This document shows positions 33,595-42,308 of a stretch of DNA of 64,000 bases, piece after piece; within the stretch, counting starts at the first letter, position 1, and each line of letters starts with the position of its first letter. The stretch spans positions 1 to 64,000 of the forward strand of contig JAEZIZ010000066.1 of NCBI GenBank assembly GCA_023415915.1, in the 5' to 3' direction. A model generated the notes under the pieces. The model was given only the letters and a program-made list of their open reading frames with translations, ran no database searches and was not told where the DNA came from. The position numbers and the translations under genes were made by a program. Source of the stretch: Bacillota bacterium. Its GTDB lineage: Bacteria > Bacillota > Clostridia > Christensenellales > SZUA-584.

Positions 33595-34788
33595 TCATGA
33601 TTCGCTGCTCATCAGCCTTTTCTCGCCCTTAATCGCCTGTATCGGAGCTATATCCTGCGTTACTTCCAGCGTACCCAGGTATTCGCCGTTTTCTCCGCGC
33701 ACTGCATAATATCTTATTAGCACGAACCTCTCCCCCATACTTATCCAAAAATCCTCGTGCTCCTTAGCGCCGCTCTGCAATTCAGCAACTACGCTTTCCA
33801 CAATATGCACGCTCGCAGGCGGATGGCAGTTTGTAACCTTCCTGCCTATCACCGCTTTCGTACGCGGAAATATCCTCTCCTTGCCCTGTGAGAAATATTT
33901 GACCGTTCCTTCGCTGTCCACAAACGTCAAGTCAAACGGAAGCGTATTGAGAAGCGCCGTTATCTCGCCCGGCTTCAGGCTCCCCGTGGGGAACACAATG
34001 CCTTCCTCCGCGGACGCAGCCACTTCCTCTGCCGCGGGCTGCTCCATTTCGGGCGCATCGTCAATGAGGCAGTAGCCCAAGTCCCTGCTCTCCTCGGCTA
34101 TGCGTTTCCACTCGTCGGGCGATAGAGTCTCCATCATCATAGGCAGGAGTATATTCTCTTCCTTAAAAATCATCTCGGTTATTTTGGCGACCGCCTCTTC
34201 TATAACCGCTTTTATATTTGCTATATCCCCCGCTTCGGCCATGCCCCTGGCCTTTTTTATGAGCCCTCTTACCTCGTCGTCCACTCCCCACATTACCTTG
34301 GGAGGCGCGGTTATGCCGTACTTCTCAAGGTAAGGGAACATCACATTCTCTTTTTTCAGGTAGTGGACGTCAACCTGCCACAGCTGATTCAAGTCGTTCT
34401 TCAGCGCTTCCGGGCTCAGAGTTCCTTCGGCAAGTTTTTGTAAGTCGGGTTTTATTTGAACGGCTATCAGCTTTTCGATTGCGCGGTTCTCGTGCTTCAT
34501 TATATCCGCGGGATGTCCCTCAATGCCGGTTTGCGCTTTATGTATATCCTCTATCGAACCCTTGAATACCGCGGCATGTACGTCGCACAGCCGCTGCACC
34601 TCCGACACCGGCATACCGTCCATTATAAGCGCCTGCTCTACTTCCGATATCTCTGACGCCGAGACGCCCTCGAACGTTTCGGCAAACTTTTGCTTTACAT
34701 CCTCCACGCTCTTACCATTGTGGAGCTCGTTTATCAGCTGCTTTAATACGTTGCGCCTATGTTCCCTGTTATTTATCAATTCGCTCAT
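33595..34788 (-). CDS. DUF438 / hemerythrin-like / PAS sensor protein
   Basis: A 397-residue protein in three parts: DUF438 (about 1-80: HRRNVLKQLINELHNGKSVEDVK), a hemerythrin-type helical bundle (about 88-235) with metal-type residues in HPADIMKHENRAIEKL, DVHYLKKENVMFPYLEKYG and FKEENILLPMM, and a C-terminal PAS domain (about 285-390: FDLTFVDSEGTVKYFSQG). Proteins of this layout occur widely in anaerobes and are thought to sense oxygen, NO or redox; the role is not proven. Start follows GGAGGGGCCAT. Convergent with yihY. Confidence 0.88.
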   Translation of the reverse strand: MSELINNREHRRNVLKQLINELHNGKSVEDVKQKFAETFEGVSASEISEVEQALIMDGMPVSEVQRLCDVHAAVFKGSIEDIHKAQTGIEGHPADIMKHENRAIEKLIAVQIKPDLQKLAEGTLSPEALKNDLNQLWQVDVHYLKKENVMFPYLEKYGITAPPKVMWGVDDEVRGLIKKARGMAEAGDIANIKAVIEEAVAKITEMIFKEENILLPMMMETLSPDEWKRIAEESRDLGYCLIDDAPEMEQPAAEEVAASAEEGIVFPTGSLKPGEITALLNTLPFDLTFVDSEGTVKYFSQGKERIFPRTKAVIGRKVTNCHPPASVHIVESVVAELQSGAKEHEDFWISMGERFVLIRYYAVRGENGEYLGTLEVTQDIAPIQAIKGEKRLMSSES

Positions 34789-35090
34789 ATGGCCCCTCCG
34801 TCGTTACAACATAATTTTCAAATTTATTATTACCAAATGTTTAGCTTTTGGTTCATAACAAACTATTATGTTTGGCCGGTTCAGAGAATACCGGCTGCGG
34901 CTTAATAATATGCATTAATGGCAAACATTTGTAATATAAGGGTCATCGTATTCAGGCGGATAATACAATTATCTCCACCACAACCTTTTTCGCACTGCAT
35001 ATATGCATTGCTCCGGTTAATGCATTTTTAAAGGCCAGTTTACGCCCCGGCAAATGAGCGTCTACGGGCAATTGAATATTTTTTTGCCAA

Positions 35091-35119
35091 TTGACATATA
35101 ATAAACTAACGGTTATAAT
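35091..35119 (+). promoter_or_regulatory. Sigma-A promoter of the riboswitch-dapB transcript
   Basis: TTGACA, a 17-nt spacer, and TATAAT: a perfect vegetative promoter. Transcription would start near 35126, directly at the riboswitch. Confidence 0.9.
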
Positions 35120-35126
35120 GGACTTG

Positions 35127-35262
35127 GAAATAGTTTGCTGAATCCTCTTCAAGTGAGGAACGGGAGAACCAAACTTGGGGTGAATCCGATTTTTCGGTAG
35201 GGTACCTTTCAACCCGAACCCGTCAGCTAATCTCGTAAGCGTTGATAGGTAATATTTTAATT
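35127..35262 (+). ncRNA. Cyclic di-AMP riboswitch (ydaO/yuaA type)
   Basis: The conserved ydaO core is recognisable in order: CTGAATCC, GGGAGAACCA, TTGGGGTGAATC, GGTAGGGTACCTTTC, CAACCCGAACCCGTCAGCTAA and the final TCGTAAGCGTTGATAGG. These segments form the pseudo-symmetric aptamer that binds two c-di-AMP molecules. It lies between a perfect promoter and a terminator hairpin, upstream of dapB, consistent with transcription termination when c-di-AMP is high (the known behaviour of the class). Confidence 0.93.
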
Positions 35263-35280
35263 TCTTTAAGTATTTACCCG

Positions 35281-35308
35281 GCGCTTGCGGATCCGCGAGC
35301 GCTTTTTT
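35281..35308 (+). terminator. Riboswitch-controlled terminator
   Basis: GCGCTTGCGG / CCGCGAGCGC stem followed by TTTTTT, about 20 nt after the aptamer. A competing pairing (GGATCCGCGA with the downstream TCGCGAATCC) could serve as an antiterminator. It precedes dapB by 88 nt. Confidence 0.85.
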
Positions 35309-35396
35309 ATTCGCGAATCCAGCGATATTAAGTTCCTAATTTCAGCAACGAAACCGAATAAAAAGCGCTTAGTATCAAAAGAAGGAGGTAGTAAGA

Positions 35397-36206
35397 ATGA
35401 TCAACTTAGCTTTATGTGGAATCGGCCGTGCCGGAATAGAACTTATTCGCACGGTACGTGAAACGGATAATTACAAGATTGTTGCCGCTTTTTGCAAAAA
35501 CAACAGCGAAAAAAGAGGCAAGGACATAGGTCTGCTCGCACAAATGAGCGAATCCGGCATATATGCCACGGAAATATCGGAGGCTGACCGTGTTCTGAGT
35601 GAAACAAAGGTAGACGTAGTAATCGACTTTTCCAATCCGGCTGCGAGTATGATGCTGCTGAATGCGTGCAAAAATCACGGTACACCGGCAGTAATATGCA
35701 CAACAGGATTTTCTGACGAAGATATTGACTGGATGATAAAACTTGCTTGGAGCCACAAACTGGGTATCGTATACGCGCCCAACGTAACGCTGGGCATCAA
35801 CGTACTGATGTCGCTGCTAAAAACCGTTGCGCGCGCGCTGCCCTTTTTCGACTACCAGATAACGGAAATACACCATAACAAAAAACACGACATTCCTTCC
35901 GGCACGGCTAAAAGAATAGCCGAATCGCTGGAAAGGGATCTGCCCTTAAGCTCTTGCAGCGTTCCTATCAACTCTGTCAGAGCGGGCGGTTATATAGGCA
36001 TCCATGAGGTGGTGGCTGCGGGAGAATGCGAGCGCATTTCCATATCGCATGAATCGTTTTCCCGCAGGGCTTTTGCCAGCGGCGCACTCGTGGCGGCGGA
36101 GTACATCAAGGATAAAAAGGGTTGGCACTATATGGAGGATGTATTGGATATAGGCGCCATGCTGAATGAGGAAAGCGACGAAAAGCCAAGGTTCGTTCGC
36201 GCATAA
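35397..36206 (+). CDS. dapB: DapB, 4-hydroxy-tetrahydrodipicolinate reductase
   Basis: NAD(P)H-dependent reductase of the diaminopimelate/lysine pathway, 269 residues. Nucleotide-binding motif GIGRAG (8-13), CTTGF near 101-105, and the catalytic signature EIHHNKKHDIPSGTA with His159/His160, Lys163, Gly169 and Thr170. The common form of this signature has D-A-P-S-G; here it is D-I-P-S-G. Start follows AAGGAGGTAGTAAGA. It stands alone (no dapA beside it) behind a c-di-AMP riboswitch, tying cell-wall precursor supply to c-di-AMP level. Confidence 0.9.
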   Translation: MINLALCGIGRAGIELIRTVRETDNYKIVAAFCKNNSEKRGKDIGLLAQMSESGIYATEISEADRVLSETKVDVVIDFSNPAASMMLLNACKNHGTPAVICTTGFSDEDIDWMIKLAWSHKLGIVYAPNVTLGINVLMSLLKTVARALPFFDYQITEIHHNKKHDIPSGTAKRIAESLERDLPLSSCSVPINSVRAGGYIGIHEVVAAGECERISISHESFSRRAFASGALVAAEYIKDKKGWHYMEDVLDIGAMLNEESDEKPRFVRA

Positions 36207-36275
36207 CTAAAATAACAGGTTCTCCCCGACTATTTGCCGAAATTATGCTTTTAAAAAATAAAACTTTCAAGTTGT

Positions 36276-36318
36276 AAAGGGAGCGCGCGGCATCCTCCTT
36301 CCGCAGGCTCCCTTTTCT
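36276..36318 (+). terminator. Terminator after dapB
   Basis: AAAGGGAGC and GGCTCCCTTT form the stem around a GC-rich inner loop, followed by TCTT. A modest T-run, but the stem is strong and it lies 70 nt after the dapB stop. Confidence 0.65.
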
Positions 36319-36758
36319 TATTGCATTATCCGCCTTTATTTTCCTTGTTTTATATTTATTTATTTTTTCGTTTATTATTTAACATAACGTCCTTAAATTC
36401 GACGTTTTCTCACATACAATATTCGTTGTTATTTATTGTATATAATAAGTGTATATTGTATAATTAGCGAGTTGAGAAAACGAGCAGGCGTTTATTATGC
36501 GGCTTACCGATATTAAGTAACATAAAAGAGCGTTAAATAAACTAACACACTCGCGGCGGGCGATATGCAGCAAGAGAGCTTTAAGCACGTCGCGCTGAAA
36601 AAGAACTATATAAACGACGCGCGAACATATTTAGCATATCGGCGTGGCCTTAATATAGCAACAGATAATTAAGTAAAAGGAGTTTTCATAAACCTACGCT
36701 TATGCATGGCTTATTAAGCCGCGTAAGACGATTTATTGTTCTAAAGTAGTTAATTGGT
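36319..36758. other. AT-rich intergenic stretch with a possible 35-codon reading frame
   Basis: This gap precedes a histidine kinase. It contains TTGTATATAATAAG-like promoter sequence near 36435-36455, and one short plus-strand frame at 36565-36672 (35 codons, starting MQQESFKHVALKKNY). That frame has only a weak GGCGGG upstream. An inverted repeat (TACGC...GGCTTATTAAGCC...GCGTA) lies at 36692-36727. AAAGGAG at 36676-36682 is not followed by a standard start codon at proper distance. Confidence 0.35.
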
Positions 36759-37946
36759 ATGGAAAATATATTGGTAGCCGTAGGCAACAGATTCCAGTCT
36801 AAGTTGATAGCCGAGTTATTAAGACATAATTACAACATTCATACATACAGTAACGGCATCGAAAATACGTCAAAATACGATCTTATAATTATCGACAGGA
36901 AGATGTTTTCTTGTTTAAGCGACAGAAATATAAAAATAAAGAGCGATTCGGGCGCTTTGTTTCAACCCGTACTGTTCATATCCTCCAAAAAAGGAGTAAG
37001 CCAGATAACAAGCCGCATGTGGCAAACGATAGACGAGCTTGTTACCACGCCTATATCGAGGATGGAGCTGTTTTCGGCGGTTGAGATACTTCTGCGGGCA
37101 AGAAGGCAATCGATATTGCTTAATCAGATGAGTTCAGGCCCCGGATATAAAAGCGATTTGCTGCAGCGGGAAAGCAGCATTATGACGGACTATTTCGCAA
37201 ACGTATCGCACGAGTTGCGTACTCCCCTCGCGGTAATACTTTCGGGCATAGATTTTCTGTCAGCCTGTTTCAGCGAGGATATTATAAAGCCGGAAGCATG
37301 CAGGAATACGCTTAACATCTCTAAAAAAAGCTGCCACCGGCTGCTACGTATTATAAATAACCTTCTTGATATAACCAGGATAAGATCGGGCTATATGAAC
37401 GTTTCGCTGAGCAATATCGATATTAAAGAGAAGATCGCCGAGATCGTCGAATCCGTGAAGGATTATGCCGAGAAAAAGCGCATATCGCTGAACTTCTTAT
37501 CCGACACGCGCTGTCATTACATTGCAGTCGACGAGGACATGATAGACCGTATAGTGCTTAACCTTCTTTCCAACGCACTTAAGTATACTCCCGAGCAGGG
37601 CGCTGTATCCGTGATACTGCAGGACAGCCACATACCGGGCAAGATACTAATATCCGTCAAAGACAACGGCATAGGCATACCGGCGGAAAAGCACCGCCTG
37701 ATATTCGATCGGTTCGCACAGGTAGATGAAAGCATGACGAAGCGCGCAGAAGGGTGCGGGCTTGGGCTCTCGCTTGCAAAGTCGCTGGTGGAACTGCTTG
37801 AGGGCAGTATATGGGTAGAGAGCAAACCGGGGCTGGGCAGCAAGTTTACCGTCGAGCTGCCGGTGAAGACCGCTGCCCCCCGCTCTTCACGCAGATTCGC
37901 GCCCGATATAAGCAGCCGGGTTTATTACGAGCTTTCCGACCTGTGA
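36759..37946 (+). CDS. Sensor histidine kinase with degenerate N-terminal receiver domain
   Basis: A 395-residue cytosolic kinase with no membrane segment. Residues 1-115 look like a receiver fold: the beta-3 Asp46 (LIIIDRKM) is kept, but the acidic pair after the first strand is missing and the beta-5 Lys is replaced (VTTPIS). HisKA follows with His151 (FANVSHELRTPLAV), then an ATPase domain with NLLSNALKYTPE, DNGIGIP, FDRFAQV and GCGLGLSLAK. No response regulator is adjacent. The ribosome site is weak, so the start is less certain. Confidence 0.88.
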   Translation: MENILVAVGNRFQSKLIAELLRHNYNIHTYSNGIENTSKYDLIIIDRKMFSCLSDRNIKIKSDSGALFQPVLFISSKKGVSQITSRMWQTIDELVTTPISRMELFSAVEILLRARRQSILLNQMSSGPGYKSDLLQRESSIMTDYFANVSHELRTPLAVILSGIDFLSACFSEDIIKPEACRNTLNISKKSCHRLLRIINNLLDITRIRSGYMNVSLSNIDIKEKIAEIVESVKDYAEKKRISLNFLSDTRCHYIAVDEDMIDRIVLNLLSNALKYTPEQGAVSVILQDSHIPGKILISVKDNGIGIPAEKHRLIFDRFAQVDESMTKRAEGCGLGLSLAKSLVELLEGSIWVESKPGLGSKFTVELPVKTAAPRSSRRFAPDISSRVYYELSDL

Positions 37947-37980
37947 CCTTAACGTTATATTTGCTATATCAGACATTACG

Positions 37981-38012
37981 CTCCGTCTGCCTTGATTCGC
38001 TGTCAGGCGGAG
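37981..38012. terminator. Probable bidirectional terminator between convergent genes
   Basis: CTCCGTCTG and CAGGCGGAG pair (one G-T) around a 14-nt loop, between the kinase and the leftward permease gene. Flanking T-runs are imperfect on both strands. Confidence 0.5.
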
Positions 38013-38036
38013 ATTTATTATTGCGCGCCGACCTTT

Positions 38037-38816
38037 CTATCTTCGCCCGAGCTCCATGCTTTTAAGCCTCAATACGGTAATAGCATAAAGCAGCGCGGTA
38101 ACCGCTGCGGTTATAATCAACGCTATCGCAAGCGCCGGGTCCATATCAGCCGATAACGAGGCGGCACCGCCGAGCAGCCCCGTCGGCATATACTTTTCTA
38201 TGCCGAGCGCGTTGCCAACGAAGTGCGAACCGTAAGCCGCAATAAGCGTCAGTATGCCTGCCGCTACGGGTTTTTTCACGACAGAGCCGAATGCCATCAG
38301 GCAGGAGAGCAAAAACACCATATACATGCTTTGGAGCAATCCGCCTCTTAACACCGGCAGAATGGACATTTCGAACCCCATCAGCACTCCTGCGTAGGCA
38401 TAGTCGGCTATTAAAGCGGCGGTCGTGATAAGCGTCAGCGCAACGCCGAACACCACAAGCTTCGACAGCGTAATGCTTAAAAAGCTCTTGCCCGAACAGA
38501 CCGGTAACAAGAGCGTGCCGTCCCTTATTTCCTGCGCTATTACGCCGCACAGCGTAAACACGACTATTATCGTTCCTATCTCAAATACGTCACCCATATA
38601 CGTCTGTACGCATGCCGTCTGCGAAACGGTAAACATGCCGCTTAACGCCTCGTCCGAAAGCCCGGGAAACTGGCTCTGCAGCAATACCGGCAGCACGACC
38701 TTTATCATCACCGGGTCGAACAGTGCGAAGAAAAACAGCCCGGCGGCAAGTATCAGAAACCTGCTGCCCCTCACTCCGTATTTTATCTCTTTTTTAATGC
38801 TTAGCATCGTATCCAT
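38037..38816 (-). CDS. ABC-2 type permease (YxlG-like)
   Basis: A 259-residue membrane protein with about six hydrophobic segments and the ABC-2 pattern (CGVIAQEIRDGTLLLPVCSGKSFLSITLSKLVVFG). It overlaps the ATPase gene by 23 nt. With the PLDc_N and ATPase genes it reproduces the order yxlE-yxlF-yxlG of Bacillus subtilis. The substrate is unknown. Confidence 0.85.
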   Translation of the reverse strand: MDTMLSIKKEIKYGVRGSRFLILAAGLFFFALFDPVMIKVVLPVLLQSQFPGLSDEALSGMFTVSQTACVQTYMGDVFEIGTIIVVFTLCGVIAQEIRDGTLLLPVCSGKSFLSITLSKLVVFGVALTLITTAALIADYAYAGVLMGFEMSILPVLRGGLLQSMYMVFLLSCLMAFGSVVKKPVAAGILTLIAAYGSHFVGNALGIEKYMPTGLLGGAASLSADMDPALAIALIITAAVTALLYAITVLRLKSMELGRR

Positions 38817-39717
38817 TTTGGCTGACCTCGCTTATGAATATATCTTCCAGGCTGTTTTTCCGCAGCGCGAACGATATTACCGGTACGCTTTGCTGCGATA
38901 AAAACTTAAGCAGCGCTTTTGAGTCGTAAGGGTCAGAAACAGTCACCGCGAGCTTATTGCCCTTTGCGGAGACGCTTATTACTCCCTTTATGCTTTCAAG
39001 CCGCGCACCCAACGTTTCATCCGCCTGTTTAAGTTCGATATCATATACGGGCGATATATTCTCGCTGAGCAGCGTTTCCAGCGGCTTTTCGAGCACGAGC
39101 CTGCCGTCTGCCAGTATGCCTACCCTGTCGCATACCCGTTCCACGTCGTCCAGTATGTGCGTCGAGAAAAACACGGTCTTCCCTCTGCCCTTCAGGTCCT
39201 TGATAAGGTTCAACACATCCATCCTTCCTTCCGGATCAAGCGCGGACGACGGCTCGTCAAAGAGCAGCAGCTCGGGGTCGCGAATAAGCGCGGCAGCTAT
39301 GCCCAGCCTCTGGCGCATGCCCCGCGAGAACCCGCCCACTCGCCTAGATGCGGAATCTTTCAGCCCCGCCCACTCAAGCATTCCGTCTATTTGCTGTTTC
39401 GACGCTCTATTGCCCTTTCCGCTGCCGAGGTATTCAAGCGTCTCATACGCGGTAAGCCATGGATAGAATTTCGGCTCTTCGGGAAGATAGCCAATGCCAA
39501 GCTCGCCCGGGCGCGCGTTTTGTACGTCGATGCCGTTTACAATGCATTGCCCCGAGCTAGGACGTGAGAGTCCCGCGAGTATGTTTATCGTAGTAGACTT
39601 TCCCGCCCCGTTGTGCCCTATAAACCCGTATATCTCTCCTTTTCCCACATGCAGGTCTATTCCTTTCAATGCGTGGAACGACTTAAAGTATTTATTAAGG
39701 CCTTTTACTTTTATCAT
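38794..39717 (-). CDS. ABC transporter ATP-binding protein (YxlF-like)
   Basis: Exporter-type ATPase, 307 residues. Walker A GHNGAGKSTT, signature FSRGMRQRLGIA, Walker B LLLFDEPSSALDPEG, His switch STHILDD. A C-terminal domain of about 80 residues follows, as in antibiotic or lipid exporters. The start directly abuts the stop of the small membrane protein gene. Confidence 0.93.
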   Translation of the reverse strand: MIKVKGLNKYFKSFHALKGIDLHVGKGEIYGFIGHNGAGKSTTINILAGLSRPSSGQCIVNGIDVQNARPGELGIGYLPEEPKFYPWLTAYETLEYLGSGKGNRASKQQIDGMLEWAGLKDSASRRVGGFSRGMRQRLGIAAALIRDPELLLFDEPSSALDPEGRMDVLNLIKDLKGRGKTVFFSTHILDDVERVCDRVGILADGRLVLEKPLETLLSENISPVYDIELKQADETLGARLESIKGVISVSAKGNKLAVTVSDPYDSKALLKFLSQQSVPVISFALRKNSLEDIFISEVSQNGYDAKH

Positions 39718-39927
39718 CTACGCATCCTTCTTTCTTCCGGCTATAAGGAAAATTATCGGGCCGAGCAGATTAAACAGAAGGCATGTAAAGAACCAGCCCC
39801 ATCTGTTGAGGTTACGTACGCCTTCGGTAAATATCTTTATCGCGCTGTACACAAACAGCCCGAGCTGCAGCGCTATTACAGGCAGCAGCATAAGCAATAA
39901 GTCCGTGGAAAATTCAAATCCGTTCAT
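39718..39927 (-). CDS. Small PLDc_N-domain membrane protein (YxlE-like)
   Basis: A 69-residue protein with two hydrophobic helices and the PLDc_N motif (LNRWGWFFTCLLFNLLGPIIFLIAGRK). In Bacillus, YxlE belongs to the sigY-yxlCDEFG operon and helps restrain SigY; no sigma factor is present here. Start follows AAGAGGAGGTTTAGT. Confidence 0.85.
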   Translation of the reverse strand: MNGFEFSTDLLLMLLPVIALQLGLFVYSAIKIFTEGVRNLNRWGWFFTCLLFNLLGPIIFLIAGRKKDA

Positions 39928-40074
39928 ACTAAACCTCCTCTTTACAGCCTGATTTTACCTGCCCCGGGAGTCATATGATAAGTTACCGCGGTCATATTTC
40001 CGATAATATTCTTTTGACGGCTTGAAATATAAAGCTGTGCAGGCACAGCGGGAGAATGTCAAAAAGCATATGCT

Positions 40075-40186
40075 GTCATTCTGTCAGCTTTGCTTGAAGG
40101 AGTGTAACAACTGAAGAATCCCCTTATTTAGAGCACTTTCCATAGGATTCCTCGCAGGCTCACCCAAAGGGGACTGAATGACATAT
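40075..40186. repeat. MITE-like palindromic repeat, copy 1
   Basis: About 112 bp lying between the exporter and the response-regulator gene. Its ends are inverted (GTCATTCTGTCAGCTT... and ...GACTGAATGAC), and inner parts pair too (GAATCCCC / GGATTCC). It matches 53270-53370 closely, including TTGAAGGAGTGTAA, GAAGAATCCCCTTATTTA, and GATTCCTCGCA. No coding capacity. The rest of this 312-bp gap shows no gene. Confidence 0.85.
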
Positions 40187-40239
40187 TGTGGTTTGTCGAA
40201 ACTCTGAAACTGTCTGGGCACAGAATCTGAAGTGTATTC

Positions 40240-40860
40240 TTAAAATCCGGCTTTTTTCAGTGCGATTACAGCGTTGGCGCGGTCTTTGACGCCCAGCTTT
40301 AAATATATCTGGCTGACGTAGTTTTTAACGGTGCCTGTCGAAAGATACAGCGCCTTTGCTATCTCTGCGTTGCTCTTCCCCGCCGTCAGCAGGAGGATTA
40401 TCTCCTTTTCCCTCTCGGAGAAGTCATACGACGCGCCGCTTGAGCCTGAAAGCCGCGACGTTATTTTGGCGGCTATCCTGCCGGGAAGTATTATGCTGCC
40501 GTTTACGCCGTCGCGCACGGCCTCTATGAGCTTGTCGCTGTCGATATCTTTTAGAAGATATCCTGAAGCGCCGTACGTCATGGCCTTTATTACGTATTCG
40601 TCGTCGTCAAAAGTCGTCAGCATTATCACAGCCGTTTTGGGAAGCTCGCTTTTAATTACCTTCGTAGCCTCCACTCCGTCCATCTGCGGCATCCTGATAT
40701 CCATAAGCACTACGTCGGGCTTCGTCTGCCGCGCAAGCTCGCATGCCTCCCGGCCGTCTCCCGCCTCGCCCACTACGCTTATGTCTTCCTTCATGCCGAG
40801 CAGCGCGCGCAGGCCTTCGCGCAGTATCTTCTGGTCGTCGGCTATCAGTACTCTTATCAT
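40240..40860 (-). CDS. NarL/LuxR-family response regulator
   Basis: A 206-residue regulator: receiver with Asp54 (VVLMDIRMPQMDG), switch Thr in IMLTTFDDDEY, Lys in GYLLKDI, and a C-terminal LuxR helix-turn-helix (SEREKEIILLLTAGKSNAEIAKALYLSTGTVKNYVS). Start overlaps the kinase stop by ATGA. It probably controls the adjacent exporter (inference from position). Confidence 0.95.
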   Translation of the reverse strand: MIRVLIADDQKILREGLRALLGMKEDISVVGEAGDGREACELARQTKPDVVLMDIRMPQMDGVEATKVIKSELPKTAVIMLTTFDDDEYVIKAMTYGASGYLLKDIDSDKLIEAVRDGVNGSIILPGRIAAKITSRLSGSSGASYDFSEREKEIILLLTAGKSNAEIAKALYLSTGTVKNYVSQIYLKLGVKDRANAVIALKKAGF

Positions 40861-42245
40861 GCACCAGCCGCCTTTCCCGCCGGTATCGAAATGGACACCG
40901 TAAACCCCTCGCCCGGTTCGCTTTCGGTATACAGCGTGCCGCCTATGCTTTTAACCCGCTCGAGCATGTTGTTGAGCCCGAAGCCATAAGCTGCGTTCTC
41001 TGCTCCCGAGCCGTTGTCGCTGAAAGTCATCGTTACGGTATCGCCGGACTGCTGTATGAGTATATCGGCCTGCGTGCTTTTGCCGTGCCTTATGCTGTTG
41101 GTAGCGCATTCGACTATTGCCCGCATCAGCACGTTTTGCTGTATGGGCAGCAGGTCTATATCGCTTTCGCATACCAAATCAATACTTAAAGACGTATCGT
41201 TTTTTATCTGCGCTAAAAGCTCCTTTAAATTCTTAACAAAATCCTTTTCTTCCCCCTGCTTTATCGCCTTCACTGAAAGCCGTATGCTTTGCAGGCCGTC
41301 TTTTATCTGCTGCCTTGCAAGCGCGAGTTTTTTCTTCGCTTCGCGGCTGTCGCTTTCCAGCAGCTTCTCCCCTGCCTCCACGGATATAATGGCCGCGGTG
41401 AGCTTGTGTCCCACGTTATCGTGTATCTCTGCCGCTATCCTGTTGCGCTCGGCTATAGCGCCCATCTCTTCAAGCTTTAATGACTTTTCTTCGTTCTGGG
41501 CGAGCGCCTGCTGAAGCAGGTTGTTGAGCAGAAACTGCTTTTTCATTGTATAAAACGCTATAAACACCAGTATGAATATTATCGAATTGACATAAATGCT
41601 GCCGAAAAACATGTTGGCGTCCGGGCTTACACCCATTTCTGAGAGCTTAACTATAATCGACCCGGCATACAGTAAAAACGCCGCCGCCGCATAAACTTTT
41701 GACTCCTTTAAAGTGAGCGAATTGATAACGCTCGCAACCATTACAAGAACGATGAACTGCGAGCTTGCAGTAAAATCAAGGTAGTTGACCGCAAGCGTAA
41801 GCAAAAGCTGCGCCGCCGGCATAGTAAAATACAGCAGCTTATGTCTTGGCTTTACAAACAGCCCGTTCAGTATTGCTATGACAAACGCGGCGGCGAGAAG
41901 TATGATTATAAGCCTCGAGTGTTCGCTTTTGCCGTTCAATGATATGTTTAATGCAAGCACTTCATACGCTATCACGAAAAGCACGAATATGCCCTGCTCT
42001 ATGCCGCTGTCTGCATGCATGCCGCTTATATCGGGGCTCTTATATACAGCCTGCTTCCTCCCGCAAAAGAACATATAAGCCGCGGCCGCTGGCAAGTTGA
42101 ACAGCGCGATAAGCACAATATAAAGCGCTTTGCGCCTTTGGGTAAGCGCGTCGTTTTTCCAGCAATGCGAAATATAATAAGCCTGTATACAGACTTGTAT
42201 TATGATTGCGGGTGCGATTATTGGAATGAAAGGTCTGATATCCAT
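40857..42245 (-). CDS. Membrane sensor histidine kinase (HisKA_3 type)
   Basis: A 462-residue kinase. The first ~240 residues contain about seven hydrophobic segments, then a short coiled coil and the HisKA_3 box (AERNRIAAEIHDNVGHKLTAAIIS) and ATPase motifs (IVECATNSIRHGKS; FSDNGSGAENAAYGFGLNNMLERV). Partner of the overlapping NarL-type regulator. The multi-helix sensor with little extracellular material suggests sensing within the membrane, as in antibiotic- or envelope-stress kinases. Confidence 0.93.
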   Translation of the reverse strand: MDIRPFIPIIAPAIIIQVCIQAYYISHCWKNDALTQRRKALYIVLIALFNLPAAAAYMFFCGRKQAVYKSPDISGMHADSGIEQGIFVLFVIAYEVLALNISLNGKSEHSRLIIILLAAAFVIAILNGLFVKPRHKLLYFTMPAAQLLLTLAVNYLDFTASSQFIVLVMVASVINSLTLKESKVYAAAAFLLYAGSIIVKLSEMGVSPDANMFFGSIYVNSIIFILVFIAFYTMKKQFLLNNLLQQALAQNEEKSLKLEEMGAIAERNRIAAEIHDNVGHKLTAAIISVEAGEKLLESDSREAKKKLALARQQIKDGLQSIRLSVKAIKQGEEKDFVKNLKELLAQIKNDTSLSIDLVCESDIDLLPIQQNVLMRAIVECATNSIRHGKSTQADILIQQSGDTVTMTFSDNGSGAENAAYGFGLNNMLERVKSIGGTLYTESEPGEGFTVSISIPAGKAAGA

Positions 42246-42308
42246 ATGTCACCAAAAAACAGATAATACTTCCGGCTATGAACAGTTTAATATATTATCG
42301 TGCCGGTT

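Noticed and set aside
34952..35212. 86-codon minus-strand open frame
   Set aside because: It covers the riboswitch and promoter on the opposite strand and has no family resemblance.
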